Part shown: piece after piece, positions 43,854 to 54,181 of the stretch
How the letters are laid out: each line of letters opens with the position of its first letter
How positions within the stretch are numbered: position 1 is the first letter of the stretch
Assembly (NCBI RefSeq): GCF_004331995.1
Contig: NZ_SJDT01000001.1
Span: 396,221 to 460,220, forward strand
Reading direction: 5' to 3'
DNA length: 64,000 nucleotides
DNA from: Arcanobacterium bovis
GTDB taxonomy: Bacteria > Actinomycetota > Actinomycetes > Actinomycetales > Actinomycetaceae
Program-made: the position numbers and the translations under genes
The notes under the pieces: model-generated
Told to the model about the DNA's origin: nothing
Database searches by the model: none
Seen by the model: only the letters and a program-made list of their open reading frames with translations

Positions 43854-44891
43854 ATGAATACAAATATGACTACAAATTCAACTCAAACAAATATTGATCT
43901 CCATTCGGTTGTGTATATCGGAAACGATACGCAAACATTCGAAGAGCTGCGAAAACTCGCCGATCTTGTGGGAGTGAGCGTAGCGCACGTGTCACGGTCA
44001 GATTTTGGCACCGGCGTGCTCCGTTTTTCTTCGATAGGCTGCGAGGACGGTTTCGTCGAAGCAAGTTTTCATGAGTTGTTTGCACCTTATTTTGCGAAAG
44101 GTACAGTTCGTCTCAATTGTCGCGACGACGCCGCTGACGTACTCGAGCTTATGGTGGCAGTTGGTTCCACAGTGCGTGGGCGCGTAGTAGGCGTAATCGG
44201 CATGCAAGGTGGAAGCGGTGCCTCCACTCTCAGTGCGTTGATTGCCCGTACGCTGGCTCGACGTGAAAACGACGTGTCACTCGTCGATATGGATAGTTCA
44301 TCAGTTGGTATCGATATGATCCTTTCGCAAGTAGATTCAACTGGGAAACGCTGGGCTGATATACGAGGTCGCGGCGCAGTGCTGGCCGGACGGCTGCGCG
44401 ACTGCCTCATTCCGTGGCATGGAGTGAGCGTGCTCTCGGCCGATCATCGTGGCGGTGTACCTCTCGATAATGACCAAGGCATCAAAGTGATCGCGGCGCT
44501 CGCACAAGTGCATGCTTGGACGGTACTTGATCTACCACGCTCGGTTATCGCTCCTACCAGCCCAGAGGCGACGTGGCTTGAATGGTGCGATTACATTGTT
44601 CTGGTTACAAAATCATCAGATCTTGCAGTTGAACAAACACGTATCAAGCTCCAGCATGTAGGACATGGCTGCCCTGTTGCTGTGGTCGTGAGCGAAGCGC
44701 GTTCACGCAACCACCTTGCCCACATTGCCCAGACCATCGGATCTGCACGGGTCTACAACCTGCGCCAACAACGCAACTACGCGGGCGATCTTGAACACGG
44801 ACTCGCTCCCGGAGATAGGTCTCGATCCGGCACAGTGAACGATGTCAAGACACTGTGCGATCGGTTCTTATCAGAAGCGGATGAGTCATGA
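43854..44891 (+). CDS. Septum-site/CpaE-TadZ-like ATPase (Ssd)
   Basis: A 345-residue MinD/ParA-family protein. Its deviant Walker A is GGSGASTLSALIART, followed by VSLVDMDSSSVGIDMIL and a C-terminal nucleotide-binding region with LPRSVIAPTSPE. The N-terminal part looks like a receiver-type domain. In actinobacteria this gene (Ssd, or helicase/secretion-neighbourhood CpaE-like protein) precedes tadA and helps localise the pilus apparatus. ATG 43854 has no Shine-Dalgarno; CACACT 6 nt upstream is a weak leaderless-type -10, and 43866 is an alternative. It overlaps the next gene by 4 bp. Confidence 0.85.
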   Translation: MNTNMTTNSTQTNIDLHSVVYIGNDTQTFEELRKLADLVGVSVAHVSRSDFGTGVLRFSSIGCEDGFVEASFHELFAPYFAKGTVRLNCRDDAADVLELMVAVGSTVRGRVVGVIGMQGGSGASTLSALIARTLARRENDVSLVDMDSSSVGIDMILSQVDSTGKRWADIRGRGAVLAGRLRDCLIPWHGVSVLSADHRGGVPLDNDQGIKVIAALAQVHAWTVLDLPRSVIAPTSPEATWLEWCDYIVLVTKSSDLAVEQTRIKLQHVGHGCPVAVVVSEARSRNHLAHIAQTIGSARVYNLRQQRNYAGDLEHGLAPGDRSRSGTVNDVKTLCDRFLSEADES

Positions 44892-46147
44892 GATACACCG
44901 CAAGCCAGATTCAAGAAGTGCGCAAACGTCTCGCCGCTGGCAGAAGCATGGCAAATGCACTCGAGCCGGTACCCGTGATGTTCACCGAAGAACTTGCACA
45001 ATTGCACACGCAGGTGCGTCACGAATTAATCGGAGCTGGCCAAACACTTGCTCCGTTGCTGGAGGATCCAGCCACCACAGACGTGCTAGTGAACGGTTCC
45101 CACAGTGTTTGGGCAGATCAAGGCAACGGAATGGTTCCAGTTGAGGTATCAGATCCACAACTAAAAACGGAAGACGGCGTTCGTGCACTTGCAGTGCGTC
45201 TCGCGGCAAGCTGCGGCCAACGACTCGACGATGCCAGCCCAATTGTGGACGGTACTTTCCCAAGTGGTATTCGCTTACATGCTGTGCTTCCTCCTCTCTC
45301 TGCACAAGGAACGTTAATTTCTTTGCGTACCCACAGATCAAAAATTCTCACACTTGACGAACTTGTTGCATCCGGTTCAATTCACTTGCGATTAGAACCT
45401 GCAATTCGCGCGATGGTGGACAAGCGCGCGAACGTCATTATTTCTGGTGCTACAGGAGCAGGAAAAACCACATTTCTCAACGCTGCACTCTCGTTAGTCC
45501 CCACCGACCAGCGTATTTTGATTATCGAAGAGTCTGCCGAGCTCGCGCCAGTGCATCCACACGTTGTCCACCTGCAAGTTCGCCATGCAAACGTTCAGGG
45601 CGTAGGCGAAGTTTCGATGAGTGAGCTGGTGCGAGCTGCAATGCGCATGCGTCCCGACCGAATTGTTCTGGGAGAATGCAGGGGCGCAGAGGTGCTCGAC
45701 GTCCTCAGCGCCCTCAACACTGGTCATGAGGGAGGTTGGGCGACGATCCACGCGAACTCAGCTATGGATGTGCCCGCGCGGCTCGTTGCGCTGGGCGCGC
45801 TCGCGGGAATGAGTGAGACGACGGTAGCGGCGCAAGCGGCGTCGGCTCTCGATGCAGTTGTACACGTCAAACGGGAAGGATCGCGCCGATATATTGCACA
45901 AATTTCGGTGCTGGAACGTGTTGGTGGCGAGTTGAAATGTTTCGAAGCATTGAGTTTGACCAGCGCTGATTCGAGACTACGCAGGTTTCCCGCAGCTGAG
46001 AAACTGGAAGAACGTCTCGGTTTGACTGAAATTGCATGTGCGGAAAATTCACGTGTGGAGCCCGACCGTGCAGAGCAGCTCGAAAACCGCAGGTCATTCG
46101 GAATGGAGAATCCAAGCTCTCCGGCTACAGACACGGACTCGAGGTGA
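44888..46147 (+). CDS. Type IV secretion/Flp pilus ATPase TadA (CpaF)
   Basis: A 419-residue motor ATPase of the Tad pilus. Visible motifs are FPSGIRLHAVLPPLS, Walker A GATGAGKTTF (about residues 185-194), the Asp box IEESAEL, and the His-box region GHEGGWATIHANS. It powers pilin assembly at the inner membrane with TadB and TadC. It starts in an ATGA overlap with Ssd. The last 60 residues are a poorly conserved, hydrophilic tail. Confidence 0.94.
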   Translation: MRYTASQIQEVRKRLAAGRSMANALEPVPVMFTEELAQLHTQVRHELIGAGQTLAPLLEDPATTDVLVNGSHSVWADQGNGMVPVEVSDPQLKTEDGVRALAVRLAASCGQRLDDASPIVDGTFPSGIRLHAVLPPLSAQGTLISLRTHRSKILTLDELVASGSIHLRLEPAIRAMVDKRANVIISGATGAGKTTFLNAALSLVPTDQRILIIEESAELAPVHPHVVHLQVRHANVQGVGEVSMSELVRAAMRMRPDRIVLGECRGAEVLDVLSALNTGHEGGWATIHANSAMDVPARLVALGALAGMSETTVAAQAASALDAVVHVKREGSRRYIAQISVLERVGGELKCFEALSLTSADSRLRRFPAAEKLEERLGLTEIACAENSRVEPDRAEQLENRRSFGMENPSSPATDTDSR

Positions 46148-46149
46148 AA

Positions 46150-46857
46150 ATGATGCAAGGTGTAATGCTGTGTTTCCTTGTGTACGTATTTCTTATGCAA
46201 GTTCCGTGGGCTGGGAAAATTCCCAAACTGCTACTGAAAACACGAAAAACGAAACGGCAGCACAAAAGGCGCAAACCGGCGTCGGTGGATATGGGCTTGC
46301 TGGTAACGGAAGTGTCCACGCGCTTGCGGTGCGGCTCGACCGTCGAGTATGCCTGGAGTCGCACGCTCAGCCATCACCAGTTAATGCCTGCCGATCACGG
46401 ACGCGATACGACGGTGCTTGATGCCGACGGCATTCCGGTACCGCTGCGTGACATTTTATTCCTGAGCTGGTGGAAGAAACGCCAACGAAAGATTTCTCCA
46501 ACAGTGATTGACTCCCTGGCAGGCACTTTTGCTGTGTGTCGAATGGGGAGAGCCACCGGCGCCCCAATGGCAGACATCCTTGACGCGTGCGCTGCGGGAA
46601 TAACAGAAGCAAGTGAGGCGATGTCCGCGCGCAAAATAGCAATGGCAGGCCCGCTCACCTCAGCGCGGATGCTGGCGGCCCTGCCGGTGTTTGGCGTGCT
46701 TATCGGATACGTATTAGGGGTAAATTCAATTGATTTTTTACTCCACACATTAGCAGGAAACGTGGCGCTTGGCCTCGGTATTTGTGCTGAGATCGCCGGC
46801 ATTGCAATCGTGCGACGCATGGTGAAAATGGCGATTTCATCTGGAGGTGAGCGATGA
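46150..46857 (+). CDS. Tad pilus assembly membrane protein TadB-like
   Basis: A 235-residue protein of the type II secretion F (GspF) family. It has an N-terminal membrane helix, a cytoplasmic region with DMGLLVTEVSTRLRCGSTVE and AGTFAVCRMGRATGAPMADI, and two C-terminal helices (MLAALPVFGVLIGYVLGV, LAGNVALGLGICAEIAG). The ATG at 46150 follows GAGG at 5-nt spacing, 2 nt after the tadA stop. It would form the inner-membrane platform with the next gene. Confidence 0.85.
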   Translation: MMQGVMLCFLVYVFLMQVPWAGKIPKLLLKTRKTKRQHKRRKPASVDMGLLVTEVSTRLRCGSTVEYAWSRTLSHHQLMPADHGRDTTVLDADGIPVPLRDILFLSWWKKRQRKISPTVIDSLAGTFAVCRMGRATGAPMADILDACAAGITEASEAMSARKIAMAGPLTSARMLAALPVFGVLIGYVLGVNSIDFLLHTLAGNVALGLGICAEIAGIAIVRRMVKMAISSGGER

Positions 46858-47471
46858 TTTTTCTTGCCGCCTTAGCCTTTGCATTTATCATGTGGGCACC
46901 GAGATACAACGTAAGACGACGCGGGCGGCGCAGTGCCAAAGCGCCAATCTTGCACGTAGACCAGGCGATTATTTTAGACCTAGCAGCAGCTGCGCTGAAC
47001 GCGGGAATTTCGATCCCGCGCACGTTAGAAGCATTGCACGTCGCCTTGGGTGGCGACGACGCTCACCAGAGCCGCGGAAGATTCTTAACCAGCTTACAGG
47101 GCATTTTTCGATTCGGACCGGCTAGGGGATCAAGGTTCGGACATGCCGCACCGAAGCCGAGAAGCTTACAGGAAGTGGCAAACTCGCTGTTGATGGGCGC
47201 GACTTGGGAAGAATCCTGGCAGGATGTACACCCGCGATTTCAGCTACTTGCGACAGCTTTGGAACCTGCATGGAGTGACGGCGCCGCTCCCGTGCCGCTT
47301 TTAGAACGCAGTGCGCTCACGTTGCGGCTCACTCGACAGCGTCAGGCAAAGGAAGCCGCAGCACGGCTCGGCTCGCGCCTTGTATTGCCACTTGGCCTGT
47401 GCTTTTTGCCCGCATTTATGTTGATCGGGGTGCTTCCGGTGATTGTTTTAACTGCTCAAAATGTGCTGTAA
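46854..47471 (+). CDS. Tad pilus assembly membrane protein TadC-like
   Basis: A 205-residue GspF-type protein. The core segment AIILDLAAAALNAGISIPRTLEALH and the repeat LLMGATWEESWQDVHPRF resemble T2SSF domains, followed by a terminal helix pair (LVLPLGLCFLPAFMLIGVLPVIVL). It is shorter than proteobacterial TadC, as usual in actinobacteria. It overlaps TadB by 4 bp. Confidence 0.82.
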   Translation: MIFLAALAFAFIMWAPRYNVRRRGRRSAKAPILHVDQAIILDLAAAALNAGISIPRTLEALHVALGGDDAHQSRGRFLTSLQGIFRFGPARGSRFGHAAPKPRSLQEVANSLLMGATWEESWQDVHPRFQLLATALEPAWSDGAAPVPLLERSALTLRLTRQRQAKEAAARLGSRLVLPLGLCFLPAFMLIGVLPVIVLTAQNVL

Positions 47472-47730
47472 CGACAGGAAGACGGCGAACTGCGGGCATT
47501 GTTTCGACTGCTTAGGGGGGACGGGGTGGAGCGTGGAAGCTGAGGCTCAGGACGAGTGACATAGGGGCAGAGTTTGTCCACAGCACACAGAAACGTACGA
47601 GGCATCCACAGATTTTTACCAGGCACATTTTCAGATTTGTAAATCCGGCATGCTTAAAACGTCTAGACGAAAGCAAGAAGAAACCGGCATTCCCTTTGAT
47701 AGAGAAAGCCTCCAATGAAAAGGAAAAACA
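47472..47730. other. Spacer before the pilin genes
   Basis: No gene is seen in 259 bp. It contains two TCCACA-type sites (near 47576 and 47605) similar to, but not exact matches for, DnaA boxes, and a GAAAAGGAAAAAC ribosome-binding site at its end. Confidence 0.4.
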
Positions 47731-47925
47731 ATGACGATCAAAATGTTCAAACACAAGGCAAACAACGCAATCAAGCGTGCTGAAGCTGGAATGGTTACTG
47801 CTGAATACGCCGTCGGCACGGTGGCATCTGCAGGAATTGCAGGCATCCTCCTGTGGCTTATCAAGCAGGAATGGTTCCGTGAGCTCATCGCAAGCTTGTT
47901 CCGCAATGTGCTTGGCGTGAGTTAG
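47731..47925 (+). CDS. DUF4244 Flp-type pilin
   Basis: A 64-residue prepilin-like protein. A basic N-terminus with RAEAGMVTAEYAVGTVASAG gives a Gly-Met processing context and the TAEYA signature, then one hydrophobic helix (GIAGILLWLIK) and a short polar tail. DUF4244 proteins are the likely major pilin of actinobacterial Tad loci. AAAAGGAAAAAC provides the RBS. Confidence 0.88.
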   Translation: MTIKMFKHKANNAIKRAEAGMVTAEYAVGTVASAGIAGILLWLIKQEWFRELIASLFRNVLGVS

Positions 47926-48024
47926 AAAGTGGTGGTTATGTGGCGGGTCGGTTATGTGCTACTGCCCGCCACACAGCCCAATCACCACTATTACAGCGGA
48001 CGATGGCAGAAAAAGAGGAAAATT

Positions 48025-48387
48025 ATGGAATCAAAAAATGAAGCTGGCATGGTCAGCGTGGAATGGGCATTAACGGTGCCAGCATTTTTGGCTTTGGTGG
48101 TGTTTTGTGTGAGCGGAATTTTCCAACTCACCACATTGCCCAAGGTCAATAATGCAGCTCATGAGGCAGCACGCTCGTATTCACTCGGAATGAATGAGAG
48201 CGATGTTCGCGAACTTGTGCACTCCAATGCCGGCAATGATGCGCAGCTACGAATTGAACGCGATGGTGAACTTGCTTCTATTGAAGTGACCAAGCCCGGA
48301 GAAGGCGTGTTCAAGCTGATAAACATTAATTTTTCTGCCAAGACGAAAATTGTACTTGAACCGCGATTAGCTCAGGGGGAGCCATAA
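48025..48387 (+). CDS. TadE-like pseudopilin
   Basis: A 120-residue protein beginning with a short leader, then the prepilin-like motif AGMVSVEWALTVPAFLALVV and a helix, with a soluble C-terminal domain. The ATG at 48025 is supported by AGAGGAAAAT; upstream in-frame codons lack a RBS. The stop overlaps the next start (TAATG). Confidence 0.85.
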   Translation: MESKNEAGMVSVEWALTVPAFLALVVFCVSGIFQLTTLPKVNNAAHEAARSYSLGMNESDVRELVHSNAGNDAQLRIERDGELASIEVTKPGEGVFKLININFSAKTKIVLEPRLAQGEP

Positions 48388-48785
48388 TGAGCAGCTATTT
48401 TAGCAATCAGACTGTTAAACGGCTGCGCAGTGAGCCAGGCATGGCAACCATATTCGTGGCAATAACTATGGTTGCGGTGGTTATTGTAACGATGTTGATA
48501 TTCGAGTTTTCCGTGGCAACTGGCAAAGTGATCGAAGTTCGTAATCGAACTGATCTCGCAGCTATTTCTAGCGCACAATTGCTTCTCGACGGAGAGTCCC
48601 AAGATGCAGCATGCGCGCGAGCTCAAGAACTGTTGGAGAGCTATACGGTTGAATGCACAGTTCAAGGGCAGAATGTGACACTTACCGTTGAGGCGAAGAA
48701 TCCTTTTTCTTGGTTAAGCCATACCATCAACGCTCGTGCTACAGCTGGCCCAGTACGGCGTCTTATAGCTTTTTCTCCTGTTTAA
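48387..48785 (+). CDS. TadE/TadG-like pseudopilin of the helicase/secretion neighbourhood
   Basis: A 132-residue protein. The motif EPGMATIFVAITMVAVVIV is a Gly-Met-type prepilin junction and helix, followed by VRNRTDLAAISSAQLLLDG and a small beta-rich tail. It matches the helicase/secretion-neighbourhood TadE-like family. It overlaps the convergent helicase gene by 23 bp. Confidence 0.83.
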   Translation: MSSYFSNQTVKRLRSEPGMATIFVAITMVAVVIVTMLIFEFSVATGKVIEVRNRTDLAAISSAQLLLDGESQDAACARAQELLESYTVECTVQGQNVTLTVEAKNPFSWLSHTINARATAGPVRRLIAFSPV

Positions 48786-51201
48786 GAGCATGAAAGAGCG
48801 TATTCATCAAGATTTTTGCCCCTTCTTTTGAGAGAGGAGAATTGTTATTTCCGCACTTCGGTGATTGCACACAGCTCGGACAGCCCATTGTGCACGAGCA
48901 GTTCTCGAGTGTGTCGAGAGTGGCAAGTACCCATTCGCCACGGGTATCAAAACCATGGTGAGCCGCTCCAGAACCTCCGGCGACGGCGTCGTGAATAATC
49001 ACTGTTGGGCATCCTGTTTGTGGGTGAACAGCTGTGGAGAGGCCACCAATATCCCAACGATCACAGGTGGCAAAAAGAGGCAACAAAGCGATCATCGTAT
49101 GCTCTGCCCCATGCAAAGCGCCTGGTAGCTCAGACGTTTCGAGACCAGCTTCGCGCAACGCCGATTCCTTGAGCGTGAACCACGTTCCTGCTGTTATCAA
49201 CTCGTGGGTGGGCATCGCCAGATCAACCATACCGAGGTACATGCCGTCCTTTGTGCGCCGCACGTCGTAACCAATCACGCGCGAACGCACCACAACTTGG
49301 CCTTTGCACCACGTGCCGATACCAAGCGAAATCTCTTCGTGCGTATCCACGATTTCGACGCTCGTTTCCTCACGCGGATACGTGCGAATGTCTTCTTCGC
49401 GGTGGCGATGAACAAGAGCAACATCGCCGTCGCGCCCCTCAACTTTGAAAGGAACACCCTGATGTAAATATATTGCCCCTGGATACACGGTGGTATCGGC
49501 TCGTGCGTTATCAACAGTGCCCAACAGGGCGCCGCTTTCTGAGTCGATGATCGACACTGTTGTGCCTTCTCCGCGCAGGTCAACGAGACTGTGTGCCCCA
49601 ACGCGAAGCGAAGTGTTCCAATACCAACCACTTGGACGGCGTCGGAGCAGATTTTGTTCCACAAGCAAAGTAAAAGCTTCGGAATTTGGCAGCGAAAACA
49701 CGTCCAGATCGGCCTCTATTAGCGGAAGCTCGGCAGCCGCAGAGCAAAGATGACCAGGAAGAATCCACGGATTCGTGGGATCAAAGACGTTCATCTCGGC
49801 AGGTGTTTCGGTGAGCATATTCGGGTGGTCAAGAATGAACTGGTCAAGCGGATTATCACGACCAATAAACACTGCAAGACCGTTTTCACCCGCACGTCCG
49901 GCACGTCCGATCTGCTGCTGAAATGAGGCATGAGTGCCTGGCCAACCTGTGACCACCACAGCATCCAGACCCGAGATATCAATGCCAAGTTCCAGTGCTG
50001 ATGTGCTCGCGAGCGCCCGAATATCTCCGCTCCGAAGCCCCTGCTCAAGCTCGCGTCTTTCTTCGGGAAGATAGCCACCCCGATAGGCGAATACGCTTCC
50101 GCTCAGATGCGGCGAGTGCTCGTTGAGGTAGTCATTGGCGAGTTCTGCCACCCGTTCAGTTCCTGGTCGGGAGCGCACAAAAGTCAGCGTTTGGGCGCAC
50201 TGAGATACGAGTAGCGCCGTGAGGTCTGCCGCTTCGGTATTGGCTGAGCGACGCTTGCTGGGAGCTGGAAGGGAGGTAGTCGCCTCGTCGTCCGATTCCC
50301 ACTCACGCTCTGATTCCCACCTGCGGTTGGATTCTTGCGCACTGCTGGAACTCTGCTCAGCGCCGTCGTCCTCTACCGGAATCTCTTTGCAACGCACCGT
50401 GAGGATGTTTCGCTCGCCACTGGGCGAACCGTCGTCACACACTGGAAAGACGTTCCCAAAGGCTGTGCCGATAAACCGTTGCGCCGTCTCTTCAGGATGC
50501 GGCGAGGTAGCAGAAAGAAAGACGACGGTGGGAGAGCTGCCGTATTTGCGTGCCAAGCGCAAAATGCGCCGCAGCACCAAAGCAACATTTGAACCAAAGG
50601 AGCCACGATAAGAATGAAATTCGTCTACAACGATAGTGGACAGTCCACGCCACAGCCGTGCCCAAAGCTCTTGGCGCTGCAACATCGCGTGGTGAACAAA
50701 GTCGGGATTTGTGAAGATAATGTCGGCGTAGTCGCGTGCCCAAGTGCGCGTCTGCGCATCAGAATCACCGTCCAAACTCGTGAGTGCGATACGCCGATCA
50801 ATGCGATTCGCTAATGCGGTTAGGCTGTGTTCTTGGTCTACCGCGAGCGCTTTGGTAGGTGAAAGATAAAGAGTGCAGGGGCGGCGTTGAATATTACGCA
50901 ACGACGTTGCAGTCTTTTCAAAGTCACTGAGCTGGGAAAGCACTGGAATCCAGGCGGCAAGCGATTTTCCAGAACCAGTGCCCGTTGCAACTACCGTATG
51001 TTTACCTGCGTGTATTAGCTCGGCAGCCTCTGCTTGATGAATCCAAGGGGATAAAACACCCGTTTCGCCTAAAGCGGCAATAACTGCCGATGAAACCCAT
51101 TCCGGCCAGGCAGCCGTCCGAGGAGGACGCGCGGGCACCGAAAGCGAACCCGTAATTTGAGAGTCGAGATTCCGAGCAATCACCTCAGGTAGATTAGGCA
51201 T
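48763..51201 (-). CDS. DEAH/DEFH-box helicase with DUF1998-type C-terminus
   Basis: An 812-residue superfamily 2 helicase of the MrfA/YprA type. Walker A is ATGTGSGKSLAAWIP, motif II is VVDEFHSYRG, motif III ATSP, and the C-terminal motor has STSALELGIDISGLDAVV and QQIGRAGRAGENG. The end carries four cysteines (CSCTMGCPSCVQSPKC), typical of the zinc or Fe-S-bearing DUF1998 region. Such helicases act in DNA repair. The ATG at 51201 follows GGAGG. Gene order with the tad operon is conserved in actinobacteria. Confidence 0.93.
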   Translation of the reverse strand: MPNLPEVIARNLDSQITGSLSVPARPPRTAAWPEWVSSAVIAALGETGVLSPWIHQAEAAELIHAGKHTVVATGTGSGKSLAAWIPVLSQLSDFEKTATSLRNIQRRPCTLYLSPTKALAVDQEHSLTALANRIDRRIALTSLDGDSDAQTRTWARDYADIIFTNPDFVHHAMLQRQELWARLWRGLSTIVVDEFHSYRGSFGSNVALVLRRILRLARKYGSSPTVVFLSATSPHPEETAQRFIGTAFGNVFPVCDDGSPSGERNILTVRCKEIPVEDDGAEQSSSSAQESNRRWESEREWESDDEATTSLPAPSKRRSANTEAADLTALLVSQCAQTLTFVRSRPGTERVAELANDYLNEHSPHLSGSVFAYRGGYLPEERRELEQGLRSGDIRALASTSALELGIDISGLDAVVVTGWPGTHASFQQQIGRAGRAGENGLAVFIGRDNPLDQFILDHPNMLTETPAEMNVFDPTNPWILPGHLCSAAAELPLIEADLDVFSLPNSEAFTLLVEQNLLRRRPSGWYWNTSLRVGAHSLVDLRGEGTTVSIIDSESGALLGTVDNARADTTVYPGAIYLHQGVPFKVEGRDGDVALVHRHREEDIRTYPREETSVEIVDTHEEISLGIGTWCKGQVVVRSRVIGYDVRRTKDGMYLGMVDLAMPTHELITAGTWFTLKESALREAGLETSELPGALHGAEHTMIALLPLFATCDRWDIGGLSTAVHPQTGCPTVIIHDAVAGGSGAAHHGFDTRGEWVLATLDTLENCSCTMGCPSCVQSPKCGNNNSPLSKEGAKILMNTLFHALKQEKKL

Positions 51202-51344
51202 TTGCAGGCACCTCCAACTCATTAAACTAACGTCTATTATTCTTGCTTTTGTTATTACCTTTTTCATTTCTTGGCAAAATGCGAGTATCTTAGCAATCGT
51301 TAGAACGTTCTTGTATAACGGCAACCTAACTTAAGGAAGTCATT

Positions 51345-54176
51345 GTGACCAAACTGGTAATCGTCGAGTCTCCGGCAAAAGCGCGCACAATCGGAAACTA
51401 TCTAGGTGCGGACTATGAGGTAGAGGCGAGTATTGGGCATATCCGCGATCTGCCCAAGCCCTCAGATTTACCAGCGGATATGAAAAAAGGACCTTTTGGT
51501 AAATTCGCAGTCGATGTAGACGGCGATTTCGAGCCATATTATGTAGTCACGCCTGATAAGAAGAAGAAAGTTACCGAACTTCGCTCACTGCTGAAAAAAG
51601 CCGATGAACTCTACCTCGCAACCGATGAGGACCGCGAAGGAGAGGCAATCGCGTGGCATCTGTTAGAAGCCCTCAAACCTAAAGTTCCAGTCAAGCGCAT
51701 GGTGTTTCATGAGATTACTAAGGAAGCAATCGGACGAGCTCTGGAAAACACCCGCGAGCTTGATACGAAACTTGTTGATGCCCAAGAATCGCGCCGTATC
51801 CTTGATCGACTCGTAGGCTACGAAGTTTCACCGCTGCTATGGCGCAAAGTTGCTCCTAGCCTCTCAGCTGGGCGAGTGCAGTCCGTTACCACGCGCATTA
51901 TCGTTGAGCGGGAACGTGAACGCATGGCGTTTAAGCCTGCTAATTACTGGGATGTTACCGTCTCTCTCGTCAAAGAGGGCGAAGATTTCGAAGCCAAACT
52001 CACCTCGATTGACGGCGCACGCATCGCTACCGGAAAAGACTTCGGCGATAACGGCACACTCACCGAGAAGGCCACCTCCGCAGGAGTCCTCACTCTTAAC
52101 GAGGAACTTGCCCAAGCGCTCGCAAAAGCGCTCGGTAGTGGCGAAGCAACCGTTGCGTCGGTTGAAACGAAACCCTACCGACGTCGTCCAGCAGCTCCTT
52201 TCACAACCTCCACTTTGCAGCAGGAAGCCTCCCGAAAACTACGACTAAGCTCGCGCGATACGATGCGTCTCGCGCAGTCGCTGTACGAAAACGGATATAT
52301 CACTTATATGCGTACAGATTCGGTAAACCTTTCTGAACAGGCAATTTCCGCAGCGCGAGCGCAGATTAAGGAGCTCTATGGTGCGGAATCTTTGCCAAAC
52401 TCGCCGCGCCACTACGCAACTAAATCAAAAGGCGCCCAGGAAGCCCATGAAGCAATCCGCCCTGCTGGAGACCATTTCCGCACGCCACTTGAAGTGCAAG
52501 GGCAGTTGCAGTCACGCGAATACGCACTTTACGAGCTGATTTGGAAGCGTACCGTGGCTTCGCAAATGGCCGATGCCACCGGACTCACCGCTTCGATAAA
52601 AATCGTTGCCGACTTGAGCTCAAGCGCCGATACTGAGCTCGCGAAGCTCATGTCCGAGAGCAACGCAGCAGGCAAATCCGCCGAGGAAGCCACGATGTCC
52701 GCTTCGGGCACGATCATCACGTTCCCGGGATTCATGGCTGCCTACGAAGAAGGACAAGATACAAAGCGCTACGAGGAGAAGGCCGAATCCCGCTTGCCAG
52801 ACCTCATCGAAGGCGAGCAGGTGAACAGCGCTGGTGCTAAAGCAGAAGGTCACGACACCGCGCCACCTCCGCGCTACACCGAAGCTTCGCTGGTTAAGAC
52901 CCTTGAAGAAAAAGGCATCGGGCGTCCGTCCACGTATGCCTCAACGATTTCCACGATCACGGATCGCGGTTACGTGGAGCGTAAAGGCCAAGCGCTTGTG
53001 CCTACATGGTTGGCTTTCTCTGTGGTGCGCCTACTAGAAGACAACCTTCCTGAGCTGGTCGATTATGACTTCACGGCCGACATGGAACACGATCTGGACC
53101 GGATCGCAGCCGGTGAGCAAGACCGCGTTAAGTACCTCGCGAATTTCTATCGCGGCACGAAAGATGCTTCCGGTTTGCGCGATCAGGTTGGAAGTTTGGG
53201 CGATATTGATGCACGCGCCGTCAATACAATCGAGATTGGCGATGGAATCGCAGTTCGTGTGGGGCGTTTTGGTCCTTATCTTGAGGAGACCAACGACGAC
53301 GGAACGGAAGGCCGGCGCGCATCTGTGCCACCCGGCGTCGCTCCTGATGAGCTGACTGTTGATCGTGCCAAAGAGATCCTCGAGCAGGCTCTCCAGGGCG
53401 ACCGCGTGCTCGGAAAGCATCCTGACACAGGCTATGAGCTGGTAGTTAAAGATGGACGCTTCGGTCCCTATGTCTGTGAAGTCTTGCCCGACGACGCTGT
53501 GCAGCTCACGCCCACCGGCAAAGTGTCGAAAGCAAAACCGAAGCCACAGACGGCGTCGCTGTTCCGATCAATGCAGCCAGACACCGTAACTTTGGATCAG
53601 GCAGTACAACTTCTCTCGCTCCCACGCGAAGTAGGCGAGTCTGAAGGCGAGATGATTACTGCGCAAAACGGACGTTATGGTCCGTATCTCAAGCGCGGAA
53701 GCGACTCTCGTTCCCTCGAATCGGAAGAGCAGATATTTTCGATAACGCTCGCAGAAGCCGAAGAGATATTCAAGCAGCCTAAAGTGCGTGGACGTGCTGC
53801 CGCAAAGCCTCCGTTGGCAGAGTTTGGTAAGGATCTCGTTTCGGGAGGCACGATCGTGCTCAAAGACGGGCGCTTTGGACCTTACGTAACCGACGGCGAA
53901 ACCAACGCCTCTGTGCCGCGTTCAGAAGACATTAACCAGCTCACAGCCGAGCGTGCGCAAGAATTGCTGGTTGCACGGCGTCTGAAGGTTGCGGAAAATG
54001 GCGGCCCGAAGAAACGTAATGCCACTAAGCGCACGGTGAAGGCCGGGACGCGTAAGACAACCAAGAAGACGACGGCGAAAAAGAGCACCACAAAGTCGAG
54101 TACCGCTAAGAAGCCGGCTGCCAAAGCTGCTTCCAAAACGACAGCCAAGAAATCAGCTACCGAGAAAGGTAAATAG
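51345..54176 (+). CDS. topA: DNA topoisomerase I
   Basis: A 943-residue type IA topoisomerase that relaxes negative supercoils. Toprim motifs are [18 protein letters not shown] and [14 protein letters not shown]; the active-site tyrosine is in [11 protein letters not shown]. The C-terminal region has several FGPYV-containing TOPRIM_C repeats instead of zinc ribbons, and a very basic, Lys/Ala/Thr-rich tail (about the last 55 residues), a mycobacterial-type feature that binds DNA. GTG start with AAGGAAG 5-6 nt upstream. Confidence 0.97.
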   Translation: MTKLVIVESPAKARTIGNYLGADYEVEASIGHIRDLPKPSDLPADMKKGPFGKFAVDVDGDFEPYYVVTPDKKKKVTELRSLLKKADELYLATDEDREGEAIAWHLLEALKPKVPVKRMVFHEITKEAIGRALENTRELDTKLVDAQESRRILDRLVGYEVSPLLWRKVAPSLSAGRVQSVTTRIIVERERERMAFKPANYWDVTVSLVKEGEDFEAKLTSIDGARIATGKDFGDNGTLTEKATSAGVLTLNEELAQALAKALGSGEATVASVETKPYRRRPAAPFTTSTLQQEASRKLRLSSRDTMRLAQSLYENGYITYMRTDSVNLSEQAISAARAQIKELYGAESLPNSPRHYATKSKGAQEAHEAIRPAGDHFRTPLEVQGQLQSREYALYELIWKRTVASQMADATGLTASIKIVADLSSSADTELAKLMSESNAAGKSAEEATMSASGTIITFPGFMAAYEEGQDTKRYEEKAESRLPDLIEGEQVNSAGAKAEGHDTAPPPRYTEASLVKTLEEKGIGRPSTYASTISTITDRGYVERKGQALVPTWLAFSVVRLLEDNLPELVDYDFTADMEHDLDRIAAGEQDRVKYLANFYRGTKDASGLRDQVGSLGDIDARAVNTIEIGDGIAVRVGRFGPYLEETNDDGTEGRRASVPPGVAPDELTVDRAKEILEQALQGDRVLGKHPDTGYELVVKDGRFGPYVCEVLPDDAVQLTPTGKVSKAKPKPQTASLFRSMQPDTVTLDQAVQLLSLPREVGESEGEMITAQNGRYGPYLKRGSDSRSLESEEQIFSITLAEAEEIFKQPKVRGRAAAKPPLAEFGKDLVSGGTIVLKDGRFGPYVTDGETNASVPRSEDINQLTAERAQELLVARRLKVAENGGPKKRNATKRTVKAGTRKTTKKTTAKKSTTKSSTAKKPAAKAASKTTAKKSATEKGK

Positions 54177-54181
54177 ATAGC

